A stretch of DNA of 35,758 bases from positions 1 to 35,758 of the forward strand of contig CAZABJ010000026.1 of assembly GCA_964483375.1 (NCBI GenBank). Reading direction: 5' to 3'. Shown piece by piece: positions 26,609 to 34,605 of this stretch. Positions within the stretch are counted from its first letter, which is position 1, and every line of letters starts with the position of its first letter. The DNA comes from JAUIEH01 sp964483375 (GTDB taxonomy: Bacteria; Pseudomonadota; Alphaproteobacteria; Caulobacterales; Maricaulaceae). The position numbers and the translations under genes are program-made. The notes below the pieces were generated by a model. The model was not told where the DNA came from and made no database searches. It saw only the letters and a program-made list of their open reading frames with translations.

Positions 26609-26614
26609 CCTCCT
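26609..26614 (-). promoter_or_regulatory. Perfect Shine-Dalgarno displaced from the DUF262 ATG
   Basis: On the minus strand AGGAGGTGAAATCTG places a consensus AGGAGG 6 bases before a CTG (26602-26600) that is in frame with the ATG at 26587, five codons further on. The gap from AGGAGG to the ATG is 21 bases, too long for normal initiation. Either CTG is used as the start, or the site serves something else. Confidence 0.55.
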
Positions 26615-26678
26615 AGCCGTTTAGGACGCTTCGAGGGGGAAGGCGACTGGCGAATGTCGCGGAACCGTCATGAAAGCA

Positions 26679-26750
26679 CGCTCCCCCGTACGCCGGTCGA
26701 GCGCACGAGGGAGCGGAATCGCTCGCTTGAGACGGATTGGGGCGCGAGCG
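26679..26750 (-). terminator. Tandem hairpins downstream of the Spy-like gene
   Basis: Two 7-bp perfect stems lie in the 197-base gap after the ECF operon: CGCTCGC/GCGAGCG (26720-26726 with 26744-26750) and CGCTCCC/GGGAGCG (26679-26685 with 26709-26715). For leftward transcription they follow the last operon gene at 34 and about 70 bases. No U-tract is seen. They probably end the stress operon before the DUF262 gene. Confidence 0.5.
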
Positions 26751-26784
26751 AAACGCGCAGGTTTTGGTCGGTATTCCGGGCGCG

Positions 26785-27279
26785 CTAGAACGCGTCGTCT
26801 TCGCGCAACGCGTGCAGCTGGTCGCGTTGGGTCTCTGTGAGGCCGTTGTGCAGCTCGATCATCAAGCCGAGATAACGGCGCTTGGTTTCCGTCTCGATCT
26901 CAAGGAGCATGTCGACGATGGGCATCACGGCGTCGATGTCGATCCTCTCTTCGCCCAGAAGTTCATGGAGCCTGCCCATGGAGGACACCGCCTGCAGCTC
27001 TGCGCGGGAGATGTCGGCTTGGATGGACACGACCTCATCGATGAGGCTCATGCGCTGCTGTTCGCTCAGACCGATCCGGTCGGCGTGTTCGAGCACAAAA
27101 TCGGGTTCAAACAGATACTCGGCAAACGGATCATCGTCGTCTTCTTCGGAAACCTCCCAGAGATAGGCTTCCTCGTCATATCCGCCGTCCCAGGCGTCTT
27201 GGGCGGCGACGGGAGACAGCGCTAAAGCGGTCCAAGCCGCGGCGGCGGCGAGAGAGAGCACAGGCTTACAGTGCAGCAT
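26785..27279 (-). CDS. Spy/CpxP/ZraP-like periplasmic protein
   Basis: A 164-residue protein with a signal peptide (residues 1-26, ending VAAQ), an acidic stretch (SEEDDDDPF) and a mainly helical mature part. The helical hairpin and the LTxxQ-like elements IGLSEQQRMSLID and LTETQRDQLHALRE are typical of the Spy/CpxP and metal-sensor (CnrX/ZraP) superfamily, which act as periplasmic chaperones or stress sensors. It is the last gene of a three-gene unit and overlaps the anti-sigma gene by 14 bases. The arrangement sigma/anti-sigma/sensor resembles the Cnr system of Cupriavidus in logic. Whether it senses metal or misfolded protein is unknown; no His/Cys metal cluster is evident. Confidence 0.78.
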   Translation of the reverse strand: MLHCKPVLSLAAAAAWTALALSPVAAQDAWDGGYDEEAYLWEVSEEDDDDPFAEYLFEPDFVLEHADRIGLSEQQRMSLIDEVVSIQADISRAELQAVSSMGRLHELLGEERIDIDAVMPIVDMLLEIETETKRRYLGLMIELHNGLTETQRDQLHALREDDAF

Positions 27280-27580
27280 CAGAAACTCCTCGGGGGTTTA
27301 AGGAATCGAGCCGCGGCAGCCGGGCGGGCTCTGCGGCTTGGGTGAGCGAGGCGGTGAAATCGGGCAACGTCACGGCGTAGCTGGGGGCGGGCGAGGGCGT
27401 GCGGTGGACCAGCGTCGTCGCCATCGCGCCGCACGCAACAAAGCCGGCGACCACGGCGTAGACGCTCCGGCGCGTTCGACGTTGCGGCCGGCGATAACCG
27501 AGCACCGCGTCAAAATCGGGAGGCGGCAGGTCGGCGGCGCGCGCACGCGCCATGGCATCGGCGATCGGATCGACGGTCAT
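27266..27580 (-). CDS. Single-pass membrane protein, probable anti-sigma factor
   Basis: A 104-residue protein. A short cytoplasmic segment (residues 1-38, with an amphipathic MARARAADLPPPDFDAVLGY) is followed by Arg residues, one transmembrane helix (residues about 39-60, YAVVAGFVACGAMATTLV) and a short periplasmic tail. It has no obvious zinc-binding HxxxCxxC motif, so it is not a ZAS-type anti-sigma. The call rests on topology and on the four-base ATGA overlap with the ECF sigma gene upstream and the overlap with the Spy-like sensor gene downstream. It would hold the sigma factor at the membrane until the periplasmic partner signals. Confidence 0.72.
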   Translation of the reverse strand: MTVDPIADAMARARAADLPPPDFDAVLGYRRPQRRTRRSVYAVVAGFVACGAMATTLVHRTPSPAPSYAVTLPDFTASLTQAAEPARLPRLDSLNPRGVSDAAL

Positions 27581-28119
27581 TGCGCTTTCTCCCCGCCAAG
27601 AGCTTGCGTGAGACGCGCTTTTGCGCGGGCGTAGTGTTGCGCGGCGGTTCCCGGCGTCAGGCCAAGCGTCTGGGCCGCCTCCGCCACGGTGAGATCATGG
27701 TAAAAGACGAGCGTGGCGATCTCTCGCTGGCGCTGCGGCAGGGCGGCGAGGGCTGATTGCATGGCGCGGGTTTGCACCGCGACCTCTTGGGAGGGAGCTT
27801 CCCCGACGTCGTCACCCGTCTCGATGGGGGCGAACAGCACGGCTCTGAGCCCTGCGCGGCGGCGGGCGGACCGCGCCATGTTTCGCACCACGCCGAAGAA
27901 CCATGTTTTGAGCTGCGAGCGGCCCTCGAAGCGCGCGCGTCCGGACAAAACGGCGACATAGCTGTCATGCAACGCTTCCATCGCAGCCTCCCTTTCCCCG
28001 CGGCAACACGCCAAGGCCCAACGCCAGGCGTCGTCATGCAAATCCTCAAGCGCGGCGCAGTTCGGCTGATCAGCCGAAACGTTCGCGTTCTGGGCGTCGA
28101 CGTCGTCGGATCGAGGCAA
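27577..28119 (-). CDS. ECF-type RNA polymerase sigma factor
   Basis: Sigma region 2 is visible around ALHDSYVAVLSGRARFEGRSQLKTWFFGVVRNMARSARR in consecutive pieces. Region 4 follows as ALAALPQRQREIATLVFYHDLTVAEAAQTLGLTPGTAAQHYARAKARL, which holds the helix-turn-helix for -35 recognition. The frame is open to 28359, but that part overlaps the divergent phosphatase gene and looks non-coding. TTG at 28119 has GGAG at proper spacing and gives 180 residues, the usual ECF size; I choose it, with moderate certainty. It directs RNA polymerase to envelope-stress promoters, and such factors usually activate their own operon. I could not identify its promoter in the gap before 28237. Confidence 0.88.
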   Translation of the reverse strand: MPRSDDVDAQNANVSADQPNCAALEDLHDDAWRWALACCRGEREAAMEALHDSYVAVLSGRARFEGRSQLKTWFFGVVRNMARSARRRAGLRAVLFAPIETGDDVGEAPSQEVAVQTRAMQSALAALPQRQREIATLVFYHDLTVAEAAQTLGLTPGTAAQHYARAKARLTQALGGEKAQ

Positions 28120-28236
28120 GGCGGTCTCCGAAGCGGCGGCGACAGGCGCAATCCTTTGATAGGTGCGCGAGCGACGGCTTTCATATGACAGCGAGCGCTT
28201 GCCGCGCACCGCTAGGCGAGGCAAACATCGCGCGCC

Positions 28237-28947
28237 ATGCATGAAGTCAAAAGCGTCTTCCCCGAACCCGACGTCACCGACGCCGACGTCGCGGCCCGGT
28301 TGTCCTCGCCGTGGCTTCGGTTCACCGCCCATGCCGCGCTGTTGTTCAAGGATCACCACGTCCTGCGCGCCGCTTTCTCAAACCGCCACCAGGCCGGGCC
28401 GGACATGTGGCGCACCAACCAGCCAAGCCCGAAGCAGCTTGAGCGCTGGGCCGCAGCGGGACTGAAAACCGTCGTGAACTTGCGCGGGGTGAGCCCGAAG
28501 GCCTTTCACACGCTGGAGCGTGACGCGTGCCGTCGATTGGGGCTGAGGCTCATCACCTTTCGGGTGAAGTCCCGCGAGGCGCCGCCGCGAGAGCTTCCCC
28601 GTCTCGCCGCTGAGTTGTTCGAAACCATCGAGTATCCCGCGCTGATGCACTGCAAGTCAGGAGCGGACCGGGTCGGCTTGATGGGCGTGATGTTCCGCGC
28701 CCTTAAGCTTGGCGAGCCGGTCGAGACGGCGATCGAACAGCTTTCCTCAAAGTACCTGCATGTCAAAGCCGGCAAGACCGGCATCTTGGACGCGTATTTC
28801 CAGGCCTATCTCGCTGAGGGCGCGCCGGCGGGGCTCTCCCTCATCGATTGGTCCCAAACCCGTTACGATCCTCAAGCGCTGCAAGCCGGTTTCAAACCCG
28901 CCGCCCTGGGCGATTTCCTCGTCGACACGGTGTTGCGGCGAGAGTAG
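28237..28947 (+). CDS. Tyrosine/dual-specificity phosphatase family protein
   Basis: A 236-residue cytoplasmic protein. The phosphatase P-loop is HCKSGADR (Cys139 nucleophile, Arg145), preceded by the strand LKTVVNLRGVSP and the helix ETIEYPALM. This is the Cx5R chemistry of dual-specificity and bacterial tyrosine phosphatases. From memory, similar alphaproteobacterial proteins are annotated only as protein tyrosine phosphatases; the substrate could be a phosphoprotein, phosphoinositide or phosphorylated sugar. The general-acid Asp is not obvious from the motif spacing. It diverges from the ECF operon and is convergent with the SMR-type gene, with 10 bases between stops. The ATG overlaps a CATGCATG palindrome. 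Confidence 0.85.
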   Translation: MHEVKSVFPEPDVTDADVAARLSSPWLRFTAHAALLFKDHHVLRAAFSNRHQAGPDMWRTNQPSPKQLERWAAAGLKTVVNLRGVSPKAFHTLERDACRRLGLRLITFRVKSREAPPRELPRLAAELFETIEYPALMHCKSGADRVGLMGVMFRALKLGEPVETAIEQLSSKYLHVKAGKTGILDAYFQAYLAEGAPAGLSLIDWSQTRYDPQALQAGFKPAALGDFLVDTVLRRE

Positions 28948-28957
28948 CGCGTCGGGC

Positions 28958-29287
28958 TCACTTGGCGGGGAAGAAAACGATCAACACCCAGGCGCCAAGT
29001 CCAAGCGCGACCCCGGCGATCTGATGGGGGCTGAGCTTGTCGCCGAACACCAATAAGCTGACGAGATTGATGGCGATGAGCGTGCCGAAGGTGGACGCCG
29101 ACACCGTTGCTCCCAGGCCGAATGAACGCATGGCTTGGGCGATGAGAATGTTGCCGACGGTGTAGAGCGTGAGGCTGGCGAGAAGCCAAGCCAGGTGCTC
29201 GCGCTCAATATAGACCCGAAGAAACGACGCTGCGGTGCTGAAGATGCCCACAGCGACGAGCAAAAACCCCACCGCCCCCAAATTCAT
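28958..29287 (-). CDS. SMR/EamA-type small membrane transporter
   Basis: About 109 residues with four predicted transmembrane helices: LGAVGFLLVAVGIFSTAASF, WLLASLTLYTVGNILIAQAM, VSASTFGTLIAINLVSLLVF and IAGVALGLGAWVLIVFF. The last two helices and the GDKLSPHQIAGVALGLGAWVLI turn match the EmrE/EamA repeat. The Glu of the first helix that SMR exporters use for proton coupling is not present, so drug-proton antiport is doubtful; lipid or lipid-sugar translocation is possible, as for ArnE/F-like proteins. ATG 29287 fits a G-rich Shine-Dalgarno better than ATG 29293. It follows the ABC exporter gene by 27 bases on the same strand. Confidence 0.78.
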   Translation of the reverse strand: MNLGAVGFLLVAVGIFSTAASFLRVYIEREHLAWLLASLTLYTVGNILIAQAMRSFGLGATVSASTFGTLIAINLVSLLVFGDKLSPHQIAGVALGLGAWVLIVFFPAK

Positions 29288-29314
29288 GGTCATTCCCCCG
29301 CTTTGCGGAAGCGC

Positions 29315-31099
29315 TTACTCGCCTCCCGCATCGTCCCCGTCTTTGAATTGCAGTGCGCGGAGGCGAGCGTAAAGGCCGTTCTGCGCGGTGAGCGAGGCGT
29401 CATCGCCGGTTTCGACGATGCGCCCTTGGTCGAGCACATAGATGCGGTCGGCCCGCCGGATCGTGGCGAGGCGATGGGCGATGACGAGGGTCGTCCTGCC
29501 GGCGGACAGGCGATCAAGCGCCGCTTGAATTTGCGCCTCGGCCTCGGCGTCCAGCGCGCTTGTGGGTTCGTCCAAAAGCAGGATCGGCGCATCTTTCAGA
29601 AACGCGCGGGCGAGCGCGATGCGTTGTCGCTGTCCGCCGGACAAACGTGAGCCGCTGGGACCCACCGGCGCGTCGAACCCGCCCGGCGCGGCTTCAATGA
29701 AGCTCAGCGCGGCGGCCGCCTCTGCGGCGGCGCGGATCTCCGCTGCGCTCGCGCTTGGCCGGCCGAAGGCGATGTTCGCCGCAATGGTGTCGTCAAACAG
29801 CGTGGCGTCTTGGCTGACAAGCGCGATGGCGCGTCGAAGGCTCTCAAGCGAGACGGCGGCGATGTCCTGTCCGTCGATCAGAATGCGCCCCGCGCTGGGG
29901 TCGTAGAGGCGGGGGATTAGGTTGATGACGCTCGATTTCCCTGCGCCGGACGGGCCCACCAATGCGGTGGTCTTCCCCGGTTCGGCCTCGAGCGACACGC
30001 CGTCCAGCGCCGGACGCTCCGCGCCCGCATAGCCGAATTTGACGCCGTCGAACGCCACTTGGCCTTGCTGGACGATGAGCGCCGGGGCGCCCGGCGGGTC
30101 GATGACCGCGGGTTCTTCGTCCATAACCGCGAACACGCGCTCCACCGCCGCGAGCCCCTCTTGGGCGACCGCATTGAGCGTGCCGATGGCGCGAATGGCT
30201 GGAGCCATCACCCCAAGCGCGGTGACGAAGGCGAGCAAATCGGCGATGGAAAAGTCCGTGTTCGTCGTCCGCCACGCTGCGAACGCAAGGACGCCGGCGA
30301 AAGCCAGCCCGCCGGCGACCTCCAGTATCGGCTCCACGCCCGCACGGCCGCGCGCGATTTTCATACCCAAGCGAAAGCGTTCGGCGAACGCCGCGCCGCC
30401 GCGTCGGGCCTGATAGTCCTCAAGGCCGTAAGTCTTGACGAGCCGCGCGCCGTCGAAGCTTTCATTGAGGAATGCGGTCAGGTCGCCCATCTGCTCTTGG
30501 GCGGCGCGCGAGGCTTTGCGGAGCCGTTGGCCGAGGCTGACCACGGGTTGGATCGCGAGGGGGTAGACACACAGCACCAACAGCGCCAGCAGCCAGTCGA
30601 TGTAGAACATCACCGCCACCCCGCCGACCACGGTCAGCGCGTCGCGCAAGAGGTTGGTCGCCGCGCGAATGAGCGCTTCGCGCACCCGCTCCACATCGCT
30701 GGTGAACCGCGCGGCGAGCCGGCCGGCGGCTTCCCCCGACAAGCGCGCGAAGTCAGCGTCCAAGAGCCGCGCATACATGCGGGCTTGCATCCCCTCAAGC
30801 GTCTTCAGCGCGATGGACTGGGTCAGCGACATTTGCGCGAACAGGGCGACGGCTTTGAAGGCCGTCACGCCGATAATGAGCAACGGCGCGAGATAAATCG
30901 CGTAGGAGGCTTCGTTCTCCAGCGCCTTGCCGGTTTCGCGCACCACAAGCGCATAGGAGGTGTTCGCGACCGCCACCGCCGCCATAAGCAGGGCGGCGAC
31001 CCAGAGGCGCCCGCCTTGGGGTTTCAGGAACTCTCGCCAAAAACGTTGCGTCAGCGCGCCTGTCGGCGCGGTTGGCCGGGCCGCGTCGCGCGCGCTCAC
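29315..31099 (-). CDS. MsbA-like ABC exporter (fused permease and ATPase)
   Basis: A 594-residue half-transporter. Residues about 25-320 form the six-helix exporter domain, with a typical coupling helix region (ARLLDADFARLSGEAAGRLAARF in pieces). Residues about 350-590 are the ATPase: Walker A GPSGAGKSS, Q-loop LVSQDATLFDDT, signature LSGGQRQRIALARAF, Walker B ILLLDEPTSALD and H-loop LVIAHRLATI. Homologues flip lipid A-core or other lipids. The gene for a DUF4170 protein lies 9 bases upstream, a pairing I recall from alphaproteobacterial LPS loci, where kdtA and lpxK usually follow. Here an SMR-type gene follows instead. It starts at GTG 31099, just after the upstream stop. Confidence 0.92.
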   Translation of the reverse strand: MSARDAARPTAPTGALTQRFWREFLKPQGGRLWVAALLMAAVAVANTSYALVVRETGKALENEASYAIYLAPLLIIGVTAFKAVALFAQMSLTQSIALKTLEGMQARMYARLLDADFARLSGEAAGRLAARFTSDVERVREALIRAATNLLRDALTVVGGVAVMFYIDWLLALLVLCVYPLAIQPVVSLGQRLRKASRAAQEQMGDLTAFLNESFDGARLVKTYGLEDYQARRGGAAFAERFRLGMKIARGRAGVEPILEVAGGLAFAGVLAFAAWRTTNTDFSIADLLAFVTALGVMAPAIRAIGTLNAVAQEGLAAVERVFAVMDEEPAVIDPPGAPALIVQQGQVAFDGVKFGYAGAERPALDGVSLEAEPGKTTALVGPSGAGKSSVINLIPRLYDPSAGRILIDGQDIAAVSLESLRRAIALVSQDATLFDDTIAANIAFGRPSASAAEIRAAAEAAAALSFIEAAPGGFDAPVGPSGSRLSGGQRQRIALARAFLKDAPILLLDEPTSALDAEAEAQIQAALDRLSAGRTTLVIAHRLATIRRADRIYVLDQGRIVETGDDASLTAQNGLYARLRALQFKDGDDAGGE

Positions 31100-31108
31100 G
31101 CGCTTCGC

Positions 31109-31357
31109 CTAGTGGCCATGATCGGGATCAGCGTCAGGGTCGAGCAGCCGGTGGGCGTGGATGATGAAATAGCGCGTATGGGCGCTGTCGACGGTGCGCT
31201 GGGCCACCGCTTTCCAGGCGTCGTAAGCCGCTTTGTAATTTGGGTAAGCGCCGACGAAATCAACGGCGGACAGGTCTTTGAACCGCACGTCGGCGACGTC
31301 ATCAAGTTCTCCGCCGATAACGAGGTGGAGGAGTTGGCGCTCGGGCTCGTCGCTCAT
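31109..31357 (-). CDS. DUF4170 protein
   Basis: An 82-residue soluble protein. The block LLHLVIGGELDDVADVRFKDLSAVDFVG in pieces, followed by YPNYKAAYDAWKAVAQRTVDSAHTRYFIIHAHRLLDP, is typical of the alphaproteobacterial DUF4170 family, found beside MsbA-like exporters and LPS genes. No function is established. The C-terminus is rich in Asp and His. The ATG at 31357 has a strong AAGGAGAA; a longer frame to 31546 runs into the DsbA gene and is rejected. It lies 88 bases after the DsbA-type gene and 9 bases before the ABC exporter, so it is translated in an operon with the latter. Confidence 0.88.
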   Translation of the reverse strand: MSDEPERQLLHLVIGGELDDVADVRFKDLSAVDFVGAYPNYKAAYDAWKAVAQRTVDSAHTRYFIIHAHRLLDPDADPDHGH

Positions 31358-31445
31358 GACGGCGTTTCTCCTTGTGGCGTTTGACCGGCGTCCTAGCCCC
31401 GAGCGCGGCGTGTGATCAAGCGCGGCGCCGTTTAGGGGGAGCCGC

Positions 31446-32114
31446 TTATGCGGACGTTTCGGGCGGCAAATCCGCAGCTTCGCGGAGGAATTGCGCGATT
31501 TCGCCGGGTTCGGCGGCGCCGGGCAGGGCGAGGCGCCCGTTCGCAATGAAGGTCGGCACGCCGGTCACCCCCAGCCGTCGAAAAAACGCTTCTTCGACTT
31601 CGACCTCGCGCACGTCTCTGTCGGTGGCGAGCAGTTCGGCGGTTAAGCCGCCGTCAAGCCCGACCTGCTCGGCGAGTTCGGCCAGGGTCGCGGGGTCGGC
31701 GATGTTGCGGAGCTCATCGAAATAAGCGCGGAACAGCGCTTCTTTCATCTTCCCGCCAAGCGCCTGGCCCTGGGCCCAGCGCACCAGGCGGTGGGCGTCG
31801 AGGGTATTCGCGCGGAGCGGGATGTCGCCAAACCGAAACGTGACGCCGGCCTCAGGCGCGGCCGCTTCGAGGTAGTCTCGCATGGCTTTGAACCGATCGG
31901 CGCCTGAGCCGTCGTCGAACTTCGCGCGCATATAGTCAGAGTAAGGAACGCCCTCGCGCGGGACCGAGGCGTCCAGCTGAAACGGCCGGTACGATATCTC
32001 CACGGCCACATCCGGGGTCAGCGCCAGCGCGGCCTCCAGCCGTCGCTTGCCGAGCCAACACCAGGGGCACACCAGGTCAGAGACCATGTCGATGGCGAGG
32101 ACGTCGTCAGTCAT
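31446..32114 (-). CDS. DsbA-family (FrnE-like) thioredoxin-fold oxidoreductase
   Basis: A 222-residue cytoplasmic protein without a signal peptide. It has the active-site motif CPWC (Cys16/Cys19) at the start of the thioredoxin fold, a helical insertion, and the cis-Pro loop GVTGVPTFIANG. This is the FrnE/2-hydroxychromene-2-carboxylate-isomerase-like branch of DsbA. Family members act as dithiol oxidants, isomerases or glutathione-linked enzymes in stress and polyketide pathways. SYRPFQLDAS and the ANTLDAHRLVRWA block are typical. It is the first gene of the leftward group that includes the DUF4170 and ABC exporter genes, but the 88-base gap leaves operon membership open. Confidence 0.92.
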   Translation of the reverse strand: MTDDVLAIDMVSDLVCPWCWLGKRRLEAALALTPDVAVEISYRPFQLDASVPREGVPYSDYMRAKFDDGSGADRFKAMRDYLEAAAPEAGVTFRFGDIPLRANTLDAHRLVRWAQGQALGGKMKEALFRAYFDELRNIADPATLAELAEQVGLDGGLTAELLATDRDVREVEVEEAFFRRLGVTGVPTFIANGRLALPGAAEPGEIAQFLREAADLPPETSA

Positions 32115-32160
32115 GAGGGGATGCTAGCGAGCTTCGCGGCGAAAGCGAGGGGTCGGCGCC

Positions 32161-34389
32161 TCAGCGCGATGTCTCCAAATCGGGCGGCGGCGTTAGGGGC
32201 GTGTCGGGCGCCGGGTCGGCGGGTTCGGAGAGGGCGGCCGGCGTCGGGGAGGGCCGCGCGCCGTTTTGGTCAAGCGCGGCGCGGATGCGCGTGGCGGTGG
32301 GGTGGCCGCCGCCGAATTCTCGTTCGATGATTTTCAGGGCGCGGCGATAGAGAGGCTCGGCTTCGGCATGCCGTCGCTGCAAGCGGCAATGCTCGGCGAG
32401 GCTATGCAGGCTGTGGGCGACGCCGGGCTCGTCCGGGCCCAGCAGGTTTTCGCGGATGGACAGCGCGCGGCGGAGCAAGGGCTCGGCTTCTTTGTATCGG
32501 CCTTGATGCTCATAGAGACGCGCCAGATTGCCCAGGCTTGTGGCCACCCACATATGCTGCGGGCCGAGCACGGCCTCGTAAATCGCCGCGGCGCGCTCGA
32601 ATAAGGGCTCAGCCTCGATATAGCGGCCCTGGTCCTGAAACAGTCCCGCGAGATTGTTAAGCGCGGTCGCCACATAGGGATGGTCCCGGCCCCGCTGACG
32701 CTCGGTCAGCCCCAGCGCGCGGATCAAAAGCCGCTCCGCCTTCTTGTTCGCTCGGCGCGTGCGGAGATAGAGCGCGAACTGGTTGAGCAGAAATCCGCTC
32801 TTCGCCGCCGCCGGACCTGCGTCATCGGCGTGGTCCAGCACCGCGTCAGCGTGGCCCTGCAAGCGTTCGCAATCGGGCCAGCAGCGATGGTCGTCGGCGT
32901 CAAAAGGAAAGGCGTCGGCGACGCGGACAACCGCGGCGACCCCGTCCTGGGCGGCGTCTGCGGCGTAGGCGAGGCGGATGGCGCTTGCGACGCGGGGATG
33001 AAGCCGCACGCAGAGCGCGCCGTTTTCAGCGGCGGTCCGTTGCATCAGCCCCACCCCGATGAGCGCGCGCAGCGCGCGGCGGTCGGCGATGGCGTCCTCA
33101 GCGCTTGAAACAAGCAGGCTCGTCAAGATCGCATCGGGGTCCAAACGCGCCGCCAGCGACGCGATGTCGCGGGCGCGCGGATGGTCGGCCACGACATGGG
33201 CGAGGGCGAGAGCGACGCACGCTGCAAGCGGTTGGGCGGCCTCGGGCGTTTGCGCCGCGCGCTGCAGGTTCATCACCCGCACCGCCACGTCGATGAAGTC
33301 GACCTCGGCGGCGACGCTTAACCGGGCTGCGATGGTCAGAGCGGTTCCGTCGTCCTCCAGACACTCGGCCAGCCGCACGGCTTCGGTCTGGTTCTGACGG
33401 CCCGCCGCGGCGTGAATGAGGGCGACGGCTTCATCCCGGCTCGGCGCGTCCAGGCGAATGTCGGCGTCCGAACGGTCTTCGGTCAGGGTAAGGATCACAT
33501 GCGCGCCGCGGGGCGGGACGAGGGCGCGCGCCGCCTCGGGGGAGACGGCGTTCTCGTAGAGCAACAGCCAGGGCTTTGCGGTTTCATCCGCGGCGAAGGC
33601 GGCCAAGGCTTCTTGCGCCGCGGCCGCCCGGTCGACCTTTTCAGCGTCGGCCTCGAGCGTTTCGCGGCGGAAGGCCAACAGGCCCGCGGCGAGCGAATCC
33701 TCGGTTCGCGCATTGAAGCGGTGCACCCCGGCGTAGCGCGCCCGCCGCGCCCAGGCATACGCCCGGGCGACCGCGGCCACGTCGACCCCTGAGGGGGCGC
33801 AAAGGCTCACCGCGCGGGTTGCGACTTGGGCCGCGCCGGCCCCTCCGGCGGTGAGCGCGTCGTCAAGCGCGGTCAGGGCGTCGGGGCGGTCGAGCGCGAG
33901 CGGTTGGGGGGCGATGTCGGCGTGCAGGCGATGGGTGGGCGGACGCAGGCGGTCGGCGAGGACCGCCGGCGGGGTGGTGAGGCTGCCGGGCTCCGCCGCG
34001 GCGAGGAGCGCGGCGCGGAAGTCCTCCGCCGCATCGGGACCGGTGAAGTCTGCGATGTCGAGCGTGGACACCCCGGCGAGCAGGCCGTGCGGCTCGCAAG
34101 GCGCGACACGCAGGGCGGCGAGGCGGCGCAGGCGGTTATGCGGGTCCGCGGCGAGGGCGGCGGTGGCTTCGGCCACGCAGTCCTCATCAGCGAAGTAATC
34201 GGGGGAAAGCAACGCCAAGAGCCGCGCATTGCGTTTCAGCGCGTCGGGCAGGGCGGCGAGAAACTGGGCGTGGTCGAAGCCATGGTCCCGCATCACGCAG
34301 GAATATCCGGCGTCGGAAAGCGCGTCGGCGGCCAGCCGTGCGAGCGCCGCATCCGCCCCAGCGCAGGAAATCAACAGGTTACCCGCCAC
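32161..34389 (-). CDS. TIR domain - degenerate NB-ARC - TPR protein
   Basis: A 742-residue protein in three parts. Residues 3-130 look like a TIR domain: NLLISCAGADAALARLA, then LLALLSPDYFADEDCVAEA, where Glu74 in CVAE sits at the catalytic NADase position. Residues about 165-310 match the NB-ARC layout of TIR-NB-TPR proteins (YAWARRARYAGVHRFNART, PWLLLYENAVSPEAARALVP, RGAHVILTLTEDR). The expected GxGGxGKT P-loop is replaced by SLCAPSGVDVAAVA, and the Walker B acid pair by YEN. Residues about 540-710 are four kinesin-light-chain-type TPRs (VATALNNLAGLFQDQGRYIEAE pattern), followed by a Pro-rich tail. GTG 34389 has a G-rich Shine-Dalgarno; GTG 34425 adds 12 residues. Such proteins act in antiphage abortive infection; here that is inference. 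Confidence 0.8.
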   Translation of the reverse strand: MAGNLLISCAGADAALARLAADALSDAGYSCVMRDHGFDHAQFLAALPDALKRNARLLALLSPDYFADEDCVAEATAALAADPHNRLRRLAALRVAPCEPHGLLAGVSTLDIADFTGPDAAEDFRAALLAAAEPGSLTTPPAVLADRLRPPTHRLHADIAPQPLALDRPDALTALDDALTAGGAGAAQVATRAVSLCAPSGVDVAAVARAYAWARRARYAGVHRFNARTEDSLAAGLLAFRRETLEADAEKVDRAAAAQEALAAFAADETAKPWLLLYENAVSPEAARALVPPRGAHVILTLTEDRSDADIRLDAPSRDEAVALIHAAAGRQNQTEAVRLAECLEDDGTALTIAARLSVAAEVDFIDVAVRVMNLQRAAQTPEAAQPLAACVALALAHVVADHPRARDIASLAARLDPDAILTSLLVSSAEDAIADRRALRALIGVGLMQRTAAENGALCVRLHPRVASAIRLAYAADAAQDGVAAVVRVADAFPFDADDHRCWPDCERLQGHADAVLDHADDAGPAAAKSGFLLNQFALYLRTRRANKKAERLLIRALGLTERQRGRDHPYVATALNNLAGLFQDQGRYIEAEPLFERAAAIYEAVLGPQHMWVATSLGNLARLYEHQGRYKEAEPLLRRALSIRENLLGPDEPGVAHSLHSLAEHCRLQRRHAEAEPLYRRALKIIEREFGGGHPTATRIRAALDQNGARPSPTPAALSEPADPAPDTPLTPPPDLETSR

Positions 34390-34605
34390 GCTCGCCCCAT
34401 CCCCTAAGGCAACACGCGCGCCCACAGCCCCCTAAGCGCGACATAAAGCTATACACGACTTTTCCCCAGGCGGCGCGCGAAAAGCGGGCCGCGCCGGCGT
34501 GCATGCGCCATTGGGGCGGAAATTAGCCGCCTTGGCCCGGGGCGCGCCCCCATTTCGCCGCGTTTGGATGGTCGTTGTTACCAAGGGTTGTGCTGTGGGG
34601 GCGGG

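Noticed and set aside
30059..31384. Rightward open frame of 441 codons
   Set aside because: It is antisense to the ABC exporter and DUF4170 genes, whose motifs are complete.
34539..34550. 12-bp palindrome GGGGCGCGCCCC in the TIR/TPR intergenic region
   Set aside because: Perfect, but made only of G and C in a G+C-rich genome, with no link to a promoter; chance is a sufficient explanation.
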